DNA of 64,000 bases. It comes from Didymella arachidicola. Taxonomy: Eukaryota; Ascomycota; Dothideomycetes; Pleosporales; Didymellaceae. This document shows positions 12,750 to 22,774 of this stretch, piece by piece (position 1 is the stretch's first letter; every line of letters begins with the position of its first letter). Made by a program: the position numbers and the translations under genes. The notes under the pieces were generated by a model. That model was given only the letters and a program-made list of their open reading frames with translations, had not been told where the DNA came from and made no database searches. The stretch spans positions 496,001 through 560,000 of the forward strand of contig CM049985.1 of the NCBI GenBank assembly GCA_016630955.3, read 5' to 3'.

Positions 12750-13106
12750 TTATGAGCAGACAGAAGACTTGTACAGTAAGTAAAGATGGAAGTCAGCAAT
12801 TAGCTTGTACATGGCACCGTCCGCAGTGCCCACGTCCTTGGCATGTTCCTGCACTGTGGCCATACTTGCCTCGCTGGAGGCATTATGAAGAGTGAACTGC
12901 ACATCTTCTGCTGCAGCTTTCGCGATCTTTGAAATGTCAACTGGTCAGTCACCCATATAGATACCGATTGGCACCAGCATGCATTTCTTGTTGTTGGCCT
13001 CCTCTGTCCCTGCGAGCTTCTGCGCAGATTCATTGTCGAACTTGTTGTGCTACATGCTTTTGGAGAGGAATGCAAAGTGATCTGGATTTTCATCGTGTAA
13101 TCCCAT
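12750..13106 (-). pseudogene. Coding-like fragment with in-frame stops
   Basis: On the minus strand one frame reads as protein-like for about 118 codons from an ATG at 13106 to TAA at 12752-12750. Segments include MGLHDENPDHFAFLSKSM, NKFDNESAQKLAGTEEANNK, PVDISKIAKAAAEDVQFTLH and ASMATVQEHAKDVGTADGAM. Two stops (TAG after SKSM, TGA after GIYMGD) interrupt it, and no GT..AG pair of workable length removes them. The alternating Ala/Lys/Glu helices look like a former soluble protein. I do not recognise the family. It could be a decayed host gene or a chance frame; composition favours decay. Confidence 0.4.
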
Positions 13107-13832
13107 CACTTTCTCGGTAGCCGCCTATGTCTGTTCAGTTCTCTATTCTAAAAACACTTTCTCGGTTGCTTTGTACTTAGCGATTCACCTTGAGGTTGCC
13201 AGCAAATGCGCGCAGGAAGCAAGATAGCTTCATACATAGTACGACTTTGCGGATATGGTACGTACGTACCTAGCCATTGGCGGTTTGCATGAGGGTGCCA
13301 TCCAAAAGAAGAGGGCTATTGTACAATCTGAAGGTAACCAGTGGTCTCCGGTCTATCCAGGGCAACTTGGAGGGTTACCTGTACCGCTGAACGATTGGAG
13401 CGTGGAGGCAGCTGCAAAGGTTCGGATTTTGGAAATGCAAGAGCAAAGCAGCTGCAAACAGCCGGCATCTGCTAGAGCTTACCGGGCGAAACGAGGGAGA
13501 GAAGGAGCATCAAAAGAATGTTTAGAGGTTGGGAAATACGAAACTTGAAGTTCGGTCGATAGTACGGAAATATTCTTGTGATCTTACCAGTGCTAATAGT
13601 ATGTCCTGATCTGACTGCTTGCTACAATGCCCGGAAAGATACCTTAATGCATTGTACGTTTTTCTTCAGCAATATATTGCGCCTATGGTGCCTTACCTCC
13701 TCATACTGTCCTACAAGATCTCAGCTCCCAATCTACACGATTTAGAAAGCCTGTAAATCTGCATCGACACCAGAAGAGACCTTGCTGATAGTTCGTGTGA
13801 CTCATTCCTCAATTTTCTGCGCATGTCTAAGG

Positions 13833-14702
13833 TTAGGCATTTTTGGGAGCAAAACGCGGCAGCCCCATGGCGACGTCCGCTGCAAATCCGGGTATTCTTG
13901 CATGAGCTTCGGGTTTCTGGAGCCAGCAAAGGATCGGTGGTGGGTCTTGAGAGCCTGGAAAGCGATTATGTTATCAATCTTACTTGTAATTTCAGAAGCA
14001 TGCTCGTAAAAAAAACCCTGTATGTAAATTCATCGTCGTCCACTTTCCCGAGATAGGTCTGCAGATTCTTTAGAGCTTGCTGAAGGGGTCTTGCGTCAGC
14101 ATACTTGTCGCCAAGTTTGTAAGATTCAACAGCAGCGCAAACATAGTCAAGAAAATCCATACAAGCGTTGAGATCCGACTGGGTGTAAAAAGTCTGTTGG
14201 AAAATCTCGAACTTCACTGGTAGACGCAAAGTGATCAAGATGATCACCCTCGAACTCGATGACATTGCTGAAGACTTTAAGATCCTCGTCAGTACCTCTT
14301 AGTATTATCTTCATCCTAAAACTGACCATAAACTCACCGGTAAACTCCTTGGGTGAGATTCTCGGACGTGGCTCTCGTGGTTGTGACGAACATTCATGTC
14401 AGATAAGGCAGGAGTATTCAAGGTTATGTCACACTTGTATCAGCAATGACGAACTCGGCGTAACAGAGATAGAAACTACGGAGCGCTCGAGTCCTGAAAG
14501 GCTCCTGCATAGTATCCGTCATTGTGAAGCCACGATCGGGTGCTTGAGTGTGGTCAGAAAGGTGGAATGATCTGTAGCCTGAAACGCCAGCCGACCGTGG
14601 TGCAATAAAGAGCGTCTTGGCAGAGACTAGATGGATGTGAGGCTGAGTTGAGCTGCTCAAATTGTGTCGTTTCTCAAATGAGAAGGGGTCGTATTTTGAC
14701 AT
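13833..14702 (-). CDS. Hypothetical protein, four exons
   Basis: Model: exons 14702-14435, 14373-14338, 14216-13984 and 13916-13833, joining in frame to 206 codons plus stop. Donors are GTGTGA (weak), GTGAGT and GTAAGA; acceptors are CGAG, CCAG and CCAG. The start reads MSKYDPFSFEKRHNL, and later segments include HLVSAKTLFIAPRSAGVSGY, GFTMTDTMQEPFRTRALRSF and VKFEIFQQTFYTQSDLNACM. The C-terminus reads FAADVAMGLPRFAPKNA. The AAVESYKLGDKYADARPL segment vaguely recalls the end of fungal BTB/POZ domains, but this is not a firm assignment. The last exon is supported mainly by good splice sites and protein-like composition; without it the frame ends at 13966. A strong hairpin lies just upstream of the start. 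Confidence 0.55.
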
Positions 14703-14705
14703 AGA

Positions 14706-14734
14706 CCTCCACGACAACACTTTTGTCGTGGAGG
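14706..14734 (-). promoter_or_regulatory. Perfect 12-bp hairpin just upstream of a start codon
   Basis: CCTCCACGACAA (14706-14717) and its exact reverse complement (14723-14734) are separated by 5 nt. The structure sits 3 nt upstream of the ATG at 14702 and about 42 nt downstream of the stop at 14777, both on the minus strand. In RNA it would be a stable stem at the start codon, or part of the 3' end of the upstream transcript. Confidence 0.6.
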
Positions 14735-14776
14735 GAAGCGAGCGCAATATAAACTCTTTGTAGTAGGCGCCCTATG

Positions 14777-16169
14777 CTAGCCCTGACTTATCGTGTTGGG
14801 ACTTGTAAAAGTCTTTTCAGACTTAGGAGGTACATCTACCGAATACCTTGTGGCATTCGGCCTGAGCTCGGGTGACACACTCCTCGTTCCTTCCACAGAA
14901 CGCGTAGCATATTGGTTTGCATTCTCCTCCAGGTCGCGCTCCTTACCCGTTCGTGACTGCCCGTATACAAGGGTCTCAATGACGCTCCTTCCCCAGCCTT
15001 CTCTTCGCTCACTTACGGATTCCAGTACTCTTACTGGCTGACTGATGCGGTGGACGCCGGAGTCGTAGAAGTTGGTCTGTGCTATGGTGCCCTCTTCGGC
15101 AGCAAAGTTTTGGATAGTGGAGTCACCTGCCGTTATTGGGTTTAAGGGAAATCGCTTGATGATCCTCCGATTGACACGGTGTAAGGAGCCCCACACATAA
15201 AAATTGCGAGGGTGAGAGTTGCGTCGTTCGGCAAGCGCATTTTCTGATAGCCAGAAGCTCTTGCGGAACACTGCGCGTCGATATCAGCAATTGAAATACC
15301 GAAAGACGGTCTTGTAACTTACTGGGACGGAGACTTGCAGTGTTGACGGCGACGAGGGCAATGGCCAGTTCGCGAGCTCCCCAGCGAGCGATGATGCGGA
15401 CCGTAATGTTGGGTACCACTGTCAAAGAAACACGAATAATACATGCAGACATGACGAAAATGCCCGATGAAATCAACAAGAATACACCCACACGTCGAGG
15501 CAGGGGAATCCGTAGGGTCCAGAGCATTGGAAGCGGTATGGTAAGCTGAAATGCATCAGTAAATGCATTGAAACAGCTGAGCACAATGAAGAAGGCCGAT
15601 GACGCTGTGCACACATTGGCAGGGAGCGGTCGAACTTGAAATCTACGCTCGAAAGGCAGACACATCAGACTCAACATTAGAGTCGTCGAAATAAACCCAA
15701 TAATGCAAATCGCGGTTGTAAAGTTGAGCAACTTCTTCTGCCATATCCCAAAAGCTAGCCGCCGGTGCAGGATGACGACGACTGCTTTGAGACTGAATAT
15801 CATCACAATACTGCACGACATTAGATAATGAACTTGGACCCTCTCGTGATTCTCGAGACTTACTAGGCGTAGAGTGATGATGTACAACTTGAAACCGAAT
15901 GATGCCATCTCGACCTGATGCTCAGTAAGAACCCACACCTCTGATGCGGAATAGTCGATATTCGTAGCCGTAGAGTACGTGACGTGTATGCCGACGATGA
16001 TAACTGCCCAGCATAGGACAGCAAAGAAGGCGAATGCATCATCGATTTGAAGTCCGCGTAGACCAACCGTTCGCAATCGCACTACAAAGCGCAGCACCAC
16101 CCATAGAACTCCAATAGAGTAGATTGCCCATATTTCAGGTAGGAATTTACGATCCTTGACTGGTGCCAT
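14777..16169 (-). CDS. Fungal rhodopsin-like 7-TM membrane protein (SAT4/Pth11-related)
   Basis: Two exons, 16169-15323 and 15270-14777, with a 52-nt GTAAGT..CAG intron. The product is 446 aa. The first about 310 residues hold hydrophobic segments typical of the fungal rhodopsin-domain family (WAIYSIGVLWVVLRFVVRLR, IDDAFAFFAVLCWAVIIVGI, TAICIIGFISTTLMLSLMCL, VGVFLLISSGIFVMSACIIR) and the family-like loop RTVGLRGLQIDD. The C-terminal tail is hydrophilic, Ser/Thr/Arg-rich and presumably cytoplasmic. Relatives include Pth11-like putative receptors, but ligand and role are unknown. Oddity: a GTAAGT at 15863-15858 within a poorly hydrophobic stretch (VSLENHERVQVHY) looks like an intron start, yet nearby acceptors do not restore frame. 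I therefore keep the region as read-through. Confidence 0.75.
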
Positions 16170-17720
16170 GCGACCTTTCGCGCTTCCTATGCAGGCAGCA
16201 CCAGATAAACAGTTTCACAAGAGCGGTCGGTAAAGAAAACGACGTGGATCGGAGATGAGTGGAAGTCCGGAGAATAGAGCCGACATGCTCAAGCACTGCA
16301 ATCTGTAGAGCCTTGATCAGGTATATGAGTGCATTATCGAGGAGGATTCCACCATTTGGAAAATAGCTGTCTTGCGTCCAGATACGGTGTTGGCGTTGCA
16401 AGCATAGTTTCACCAAACTTTCCATATGCAGACAGTGTCAATATCAACTGTTGCGCGTGTTCGGTACGCTTGCAACAAGTCTGACCAATTTTAGCACTAT
16501 TGTCCTCTTCCGCGGTTTGAGATCTTCGCTGTGGCTTCGAATGGATCGGAGATGGCTGGTTCTCAATTGCATCTTCGAGATAGTGAAGAGTCTTGAGATG
16601 TTCAGAAGTCGATCATGGTGGTTCAACAACAGCATGATCAGCAGACGCCGCAGTCCGCAAAACAAGCTTTCTCGACTGACAATTTGGGCCGTCCGGTGAG
16701 ATCTCCAACGATGGAGATCAGCCCAGCGCGAGAAAACTTTGCGAGTGCGAATAGACGTCGGCACAGTCGGGTAGTTTGGGAGTCTCGCTTTCGGAGCAAT
16801 TTCATTAGAGATCGAGGCGGTGAGTCAAAGCAGTGTCACCGTTCCCCCTTAACTGCCTGGATCTGTTGAGGCTGAACCCGTCCGGAGAGCTCATCAGTAG
16901 CCTTTGAGAAGCGAAAAGGCAATAGGTTTTGGCGATGTTAGGAGAATAAGGTGAGTGGAGACAAAACCGGACAACAGCAGCTCTTCACGAGTGGTCAACC
17001 ACCTGATTATTGACCCGCCGTTACGTGCTTACATAGGGCAGATTGAACGGGAAGTCTTGTTTTGAAGGCCCTATAATTATAAATAAAAGAAATGTGATTC
17101 ATTAAAAGATGGAATGTCACCAAAGAGGGGTGCATGAATGCAGGCACTGCAACGGTGACAGCCCATAGCCTGTGTATGATATTGCACACATGTATCACAA
17201 GCAGCGTAGCAAGTTCGTGGATTAAGCAGTTCTGCTGAACGAGTGAATTGGTGAGACTAGCATCCGTATATGAATATATTATTTTCTTGTTCGCGGTAAC
17301 AAGTTCGAAGGAGCATGCCCTAGACCGGGCTTTGAGCGTGAGGGAAGGGTGCCAGGGTAGCAAATTCCTAGCTGGCGGCTACATGAGCGCTCGATTTCTC
17401 CATAGTTGCCCAAGCGTGACCAGCGTACTTCAAGTTGACTTGGCTATTGATGGCTTTTGGCCACGACTAGGTTTGAGACATGTGGAGACCAATCGCACTT
17501 ACGAGTCCGAAGAGCTCGCTGCGCTATTGATAATGACTGCATCGTAGGTGGAGTCCAACATTGAGTCTGAGTTTTTCGGTCGGCCCTGAGTGGCCGGAGG
17601 ACGTGCAGTCGACAGGCACATGTCCGACGAAATGCCGCTCGTCTTGGTGATCAGGCTCGCATGGACTTAGGTCGAATGCCTCAAGGAAATAGTATTCCTG
17701 AGGTTCTCACAGGGACGCAA
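16170..17720. other. Intergenic interval, no gene seen
   Basis: About 1.55 kb between the rhodopsin-like gene and the UPF1 stop. Only short frames with no motif. At 17122-17140 there is a lone GAGGGGTGCATGAATG sequence matching one end of the local MITE family, without a partner end. Confidence 0.45.
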
Positions 17721-20700
17721 TCAATCATAGTTGCCAGGCCCACCGATTTGACTAGCAAAGGCAGTGGAAACACTTCGAGCATCATCGTCGTCGAATCCGA
17801 GACCGTTTCGCAGACCACGACCGGCAGCAAAGCCTCCCCCCATGTTGGAACCCTGGCGAGTCGACTCGACGAAGCGGTTCAGCCGATCAGACTGACTAAG
17901 GGATGTGGGCTTGTTGTAGTCATTGAGGTTCAGACCAGAGAGGCTGATGCCACCAGGAGCATCGCTGCGAGTATCCGTAAGCTCACTCGCCGCAATAGAC
18001 TCGCCTGCGACGCTCTGTGGTGCCCTAGGCTGTCCTCTTCCACCTTGACCGTTGCGGCCAGGTAGAGGCCACGACTCCTGGAAGTTGGAAAACATGGGAG
18101 GGTAATTAGAGGGCACACCACCAAGAGCAGACGAGTGGACAGACGAAACATCGTCGGGAATGTAGCCAACGATTGAGCTATTATCGTTGTATTCCTGACG
18201 AGTTGGCTTGCCACCGTTGTAGCTGCCTTGACGACCCGAGGTCATGGCATTGGCGTGCTGGTAGGCCATCTGGTAGCGTTGGGGTCCGCGGTACGTTTGC
18301 TTTGGGCGACTAAACTGCAGCAGCGAAACCTGAAGGTTAGACAGAGGTCCCTCTACAAGGCAGTTACGCTCCTTGAAGTGAAGCAATAGGTAGTGCCACA
18401 GCGGGTGCTTGCTGAGCACCTTGGGATTCCCAAGGATGACAAGACCATACTTGGCACGAGTGAGAGCGACGTTGAGACGACGAGGGTCGCTCAAGAAACC
18501 GATACCTTGGTGGTCGTTCGAACGAACACAAGACAGAATGATGAAGTCCTTCTCACGGCCCTGGAAGGCGTCGACTGACGCAACCTCAACCTCCTTGTAA
18601 TTCTCCTTCTTGAAGCTGCCAGTTGCCTGCATGGAACTGACGACGTAGCTGCGCTGTCCCTCGTATGGTGTAATGATACCAATATCGCTGGGCTGCACAC
18701 CTGCTTTGAAGAAGCGAGTGACGATCTTCTCGACATTCTGAGCCTCTGTTCGGTTGAGGTAAGATGTTCCACTGGCCGAGATCTCCTCAGCACCAAGGTT
18801 GGACCAGAACATCATGGGATTATCGGCAACGGGCCATGGAAAGTCAACGTCGCGACGGACACGCTCCTGCATAGTGACACCGTTCTGGAGCGAGCCTTCG
18901 TAAAACATGTTCGATGGAAATTCAGACAGGCAAGGGTGCATGCGGTACTGAACCTGGAGACGGATCGGAGAGCAACCCAAGATGACTAAGCGTTCGAACA
19001 GAGATTGGTTGAGCCCTGCAGTAGCGGCCTTCTTGTTCATAATGACGGGACCAAGCTGCTGGTGATCACCAACGAGAACAACCTGCTTGCACCCAAGGAC
19101 AAGAGGAATCATACATTCGGGCTCTGCCGACTGGGTAGACTCGTCGATCAAGACTGTGCGAAACTTCATCTTGGACAGACGTGGGTCGCCAGCACCAACG
19201 CAAGTGCAGCAAATGACATCTGCAGCGTTGAGAATCTCGCGCTCGGCCGCTCGAGTGAGCTGCTTAAACTTCTTTTCATCCTGGCTGGATAGCTCGCCGA
19301 CGTCGCTCTTCAGCTGGTTAAGCTTGTTGAGCTCGACATTGGTGTCGTTCATACGAACTTGCTCGTGGAGGGACAGGAAACCCACAGGAGACTCGACATC
19401 CTCTCTCGACTTCGCAGTGACGCGGACGGTCTTCAGTCCAGTGAGATGAATACGTTCGCATAGCTGGTCGACGGCAACGTTGGATGGCGCACACACGAGC
19501 ACTTGACTGGCGCTGATTTTGCAGAGGTGATAGATGATGGTAGCTGAAGTCACGGTCTTTCCGGTACCCGGAGGACCCTGAATCAAGCTAAGAGGCTTCT
19601 GCAGCACGCTCTTCACGGCATTGATCTGACTGCCGTTCAGCTCTGGGAGACCAGGCACACTGAACTTGCGGGGTATCGTGATCTTCATAGGCGCTGAAGC
19701 GACCTCGTGACCAAGAAGGCGATGGAAGATGTATCCAGATACACTCATCTCATCAATGGCGAAAGTCTTCATGGCGTGCTGCATGCGGTCGAACGAGGTC
19801 GCCTTCCATACGTAGTCGGCGCTGAAGTTGTGGGTGCATTCGGTAGGAACTGACTTGTGATCGCCCTTTGTGCGAAGCTCGATGGTCACCTCGTCAGACT
19901 GGTTGTTGGGAATCTTGATCACGTATCCAACACCTTCCCAGTGAGGGCGCAATTCTCCAGTATATCGCAGACGCATCTCATCTCCCACGGCGAGCTTAAC
20001 ATCACCGAGCTCGAGCTTGGGAAGAATGAAGCTAGCAGTGTGCTTGTTGTTGAGGGCCATATCCCAGCGCACGATCAGATTGTCCTGCGACTGCGACTCC
20101 TTCAGCTTGCGATCGTAGTCAGCCTCGATCTTCACCAGCGGCCCAAAGACGTTCTGATACTGGAAAGCGTCATCATAGCGCAGCAACACCTTAGCAATGA
20201 CCTCCTCTTGCCCAGCTCCCTTCTCTAGATCTGCGATTGTAGCATTTGCGTTGTCCTTCCACAGCTCCTCGAGCTTAGCGATCGTTTGCGGACTAAGGTG
20301 ACGAGCGCGGAGCTGCTCTTGATCGGTCGGCGGTGGCACGAGCCAAGGGAGGAACGAGCGGTCTTCGATCAATGGCTGCCAGCGCGAGGTGTCCCAGTTC
20401 ATATCTTTTTGCGACGGCATTGAGGCGCATGGCTGACGGCAAAGAAGTACGACAACGGTGTCTGACTTGGCCGGGATGAAACCAAGCAAAAACACGTTCT
20501 TGACGCCGCAGCTGTAGCATTCGAGAGTGGTGTCGCCGAGCGAGGAGGCTGGATGCAACTGCACCTCCTTGTGGCGGGCACGAACCAGGTGGTTGATGAT
20601 GTGCGAGGACGAGGAGTTTCCACGAGCGCTACAGAACCACTTATTACATGCCAAACATTTGACGACGCTGCCTGCATTATGGATACCACAGTATGCGCAA

Positions 20701-20939
20701 GCATGGGCTGGGAGCTCGACTTCCTCCTCTTCTTTGACGAGCTGCTGTCCGTTTGCCCCTCCAGCCGGCATGTCCATCATGCTCTCCACGTCATCGTCGA
20801 AGAGGTCTTCGTCTTCGTCATCGGTCCTGCGGCGGCGGGCGCTCAGCCCGGTGATCTCATCGTCGCCGGCGCCAGCGTTGATGGTGGCGGCAGAGTCGGA
20901 CACCAAGTGGTTGCCCATGTGGGTGAAGGCGCCCTCCAT
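17721..20939 (-). CDS. upf1: ATP-dependent RNA helicase Upf1/Nam7 (NMD)
   Basis: Uninterrupted 1072-aa frame with ATG at 20939. The acidic N-terminus is followed by the Upf1 CH domain with Cys/His clusters (CAYCGIHNAGSVVKCLACNK from residue 81, CYSCGVKN at 141). A 1B-like region and the superfamily-1 helicase core follow: Walker A GPPGTGKT at about 455-462, VCAPSNVAVDQL, Walker B-type DEST at 599-602, VLVGDHQQLGPV, QYRMHP, and motif VI region VALTRAKYGLVILGN. The C-terminal 170 residues are Gln/Gly/Ser-rich with SQ sites, like the regulatory tail of other Upf1 proteins. Upf1 is the central ATPase of nonsense-mediated mRNA decay and binds Upf2 through the CH domain. All key motifs are intact. 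Confidence 0.97.
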   Translation of the reverse strand: MEGAFTHMGNHLVSDSAATINAGAGDDEITGLSARRRRTDDEDEDLFDDDVESMMDMPAGGANGQQLVKEEEEVELPAHACAYCGIHNAGSVVKCLACNKWFCSARGNSSSSHIINHLVRARHKEVQLHPASSLGDTTLECYSCGVKNVFLLGFIPAKSDTVVVLLCRQPCASMPSQKDMNWDTSRWQPLIEDRSFLPWLVPPPTDQEQLRARHLSPQTIAKLEELWKDNANATIADLEKGAGQEEVIAKVLLRYDDAFQYQNVFGPLVKIEADYDRKLKESQSQDNLIVRWDMALNNKHTASFILPKLELGDVKLAVGDEMRLRYTGELRPHWEGVGYVIKIPNNQSDEVTIELRTKGDHKSVPTECTHNFSADYVWKATSFDRMQHAMKTFAIDEMSVSGYIFHRLLGHEVASAPMKITIPRKFSVPGLPELNGSQINAVKSVLQKPLSLIQGPPGTGKTVTSATIIYHLCKISASQVLVCAPSNVAVDQLCERIHLTGLKTVRVTAKSREDVESPVGFLSLHEQVRMNDTNVELNKLNQLKSDVGELSSQDEKKFKQLTRAAEREILNAADVICCTCVGAGDPRLSKMKFRTVLIDESTQSAEPECMIPLVLGCKQVVLVGDHQQLGPVIMNKKAATAGLNQSLFERLVILGCSPIRLQVQYRMHPCLSEFPSNMFYEGSLQNGVTMQERVRRDVDFPWPVADNPMMFWSNLGAEEISASGTSYLNRTEAQNVEKIVTRFFKAGVQPSDIGIITPYEGQRSYVVSSMQATGSFKKENYKEVEVASVDAFQGREKDFIILSCVRSNDHQGIGFLSDPRRLNVALTRAKYGLVILGNPKVLSKHPLWHYLLLHFKERNCLVEGPLSNLQVSLLQFSRPKQTYRGPQRYQMAYQHANAMTSGRQGSYNGGKPTRQEYNDNSSIVGYIPDDVSSVHSSALGGVPSNYPPMFSNFQESWPLPGRNGQGGRGQPRAPQSVAGESIAASELTDTRSDAPGGISLSGLNLNDYNKPTSLSQSDRLNRFVESTRQGSNMGGGFAAGRGLRNGLGFDDDDARSVSTAFASQIGGPGNYD

Positions 20940-22774
20940 GGTAGCGGCGGCGGCGGTGATGCAGGTGCACTCGAGGTGTGTTGAGTATTTGTTCGATATT
21001 TAGTTCGCGAGTGCGCAAAGTCGGTGCGGCAACCAATGTCGGTGGGGTTGCGATCGGGGGGTGAAGAAGTTTCAGCCGTTCACACCATCTCCAGCACGTA
21101 TATCTCTTGTGTGCGGTGGTTTGCGCACAGCTTGCAATGCTGTGGTCGTGGCGTTCAAAAGTTCGTTGTCAAGTCGCGCAAGCTTGCCATCGTAATCGGC
21201 GGACGGAGGCAATCGCCTTGGCATGCCCCTCCATAGGAACGCGAGGAAGATCGCACTCCGTCGTCACCACAAACCTTCACAACACCCTCTGGAGTACTTT
21301 CCAGATTAGAGGAGCAGTTTTGCACATGATTGTACCCCCATGCACGTTACAGGTTTAAGCTGCGGGCACTCTACTCGTGTCACAGTCGACTGTGACCTTC
21401 TCCACACCTACAGCTCTGAGGTTGTAGGCTGAGTTGCTGCCAGGGAGGACGAGATATCAGTGAGTTGAATCCCTATGCAATGTTGTGACTACTTGATCTT
21501 ACAGTGATTTTTGGAGCAATCTATTACAGAATTGCCGATGTACGTGTCCACTATTTAGCAAATGCTCAGCCTTCGGGCTGACTCTAGGGCCATCATTCTG
21601 CGCAGCTATCTCACACGCAGCACAGTGCACTTTGCAGTTGATCGAGAGTTACCACCATGACCATTGTACGGCTCATAATCCCACCATAAGGAAAGGTGCT
21701 ATGTTTCTTTGCGCCCTCCTCTGAGCTTTGCGGCACTTGGCCGTCTCGGCATGATCCTTGAGCATCTCGAGACAACACCGCGCTCAAACAGACTTGACTG
21801 CCACTTCATCGAGATCTTCCATATCATGGAAGGTCCAGATCGCCTCAAAGACTCTCAACATCTTTTCGTGCCTCGTCATCCTCCTACATTGCCTGGCTAA
21901 AACACACGTATCAAAACGTCGCCCCACTCATCGACCACACGTGGGTCAAACACTGCTAGAAGCTCCTCGTGGAAGCCAGCGTATTATGGGGAAGCACAGG
22001 CAAGTGGAGCGCTTCATCTCGTACCGTGCTCCAAAGCTGCCGTGCCGTTAGTTGGAAACATTGGCAGGGAATTGTTGGGAAGAATGGGTCAGGGGTAAAA
22101 AAAAAACCCTCCGAAGTCTGATGAAGGGGAAATGATGGGAATTGCGACTCCGTGAGCCGCGCAAAGGTTACCATGTGTATCGGTCTGACCACGGCCAGCG
22201 ATAGCGCAGGCTACCCCGGATCAGCAAACGCCGGGATCGTGTCGCAGGATTAAGCGCGCGGAAATTTGGAGTGCACGGGATCTTTGGTCGTGGGGAGGCT
22301 TGCGTCTGGCAGGTGCGGCTTGTTTCAATTCATTCCACGTTGGAAATTACTGAAACCAATGGGTGACGAAAGAAAATCGGTACCGAGCCGTAGATGAAAC
22401 ATCTAGGTGTTCAGAAGGCGGATACGTCGGAACAAGTGCTCGACACGACGGGAGAGTATCATTCTCTTGCGGCAGTGGAATTGCTCTACTGAGTTGTCAG
22501 CGCATACGCCGGGTCATGAAGCAGAACGGTAATGACATGACCAAGAAGATGGGAGATGGCTGAGATTGTTCGTGATACATTTTGCTATTCATATGTAACG
22601 GCTGTGTCTGCTCGTCTGGTATCGTGATGCTATTGCTCATCAAGCTTGGTCTGGAAGGCGCTTGGCCGGTATATGTAGAAAGAAACAAAAGTCAGATTCC
22701 GGACGCCGAAATGCTATGCCGCAAGCGAAATACAGAAAAATTCAAACATGTGAGTGAAGACACCTCTCGGGGGA
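20940..22774. other. Intergenic interval, no gene seen
   Basis: About 1.8 kb holding the UPF1 promoter on one side and the 3' end of the HAD gene on the other. No open frame shows a recognisable domain or convincing composition. Confidence 0.45.

Noticed and set aside
17122..17140. GAGGGGTGCATGAATG matching a MITE terminus
   Set aside because: No second terminus within several hundred bases; kept only as a note in the MITE findings.
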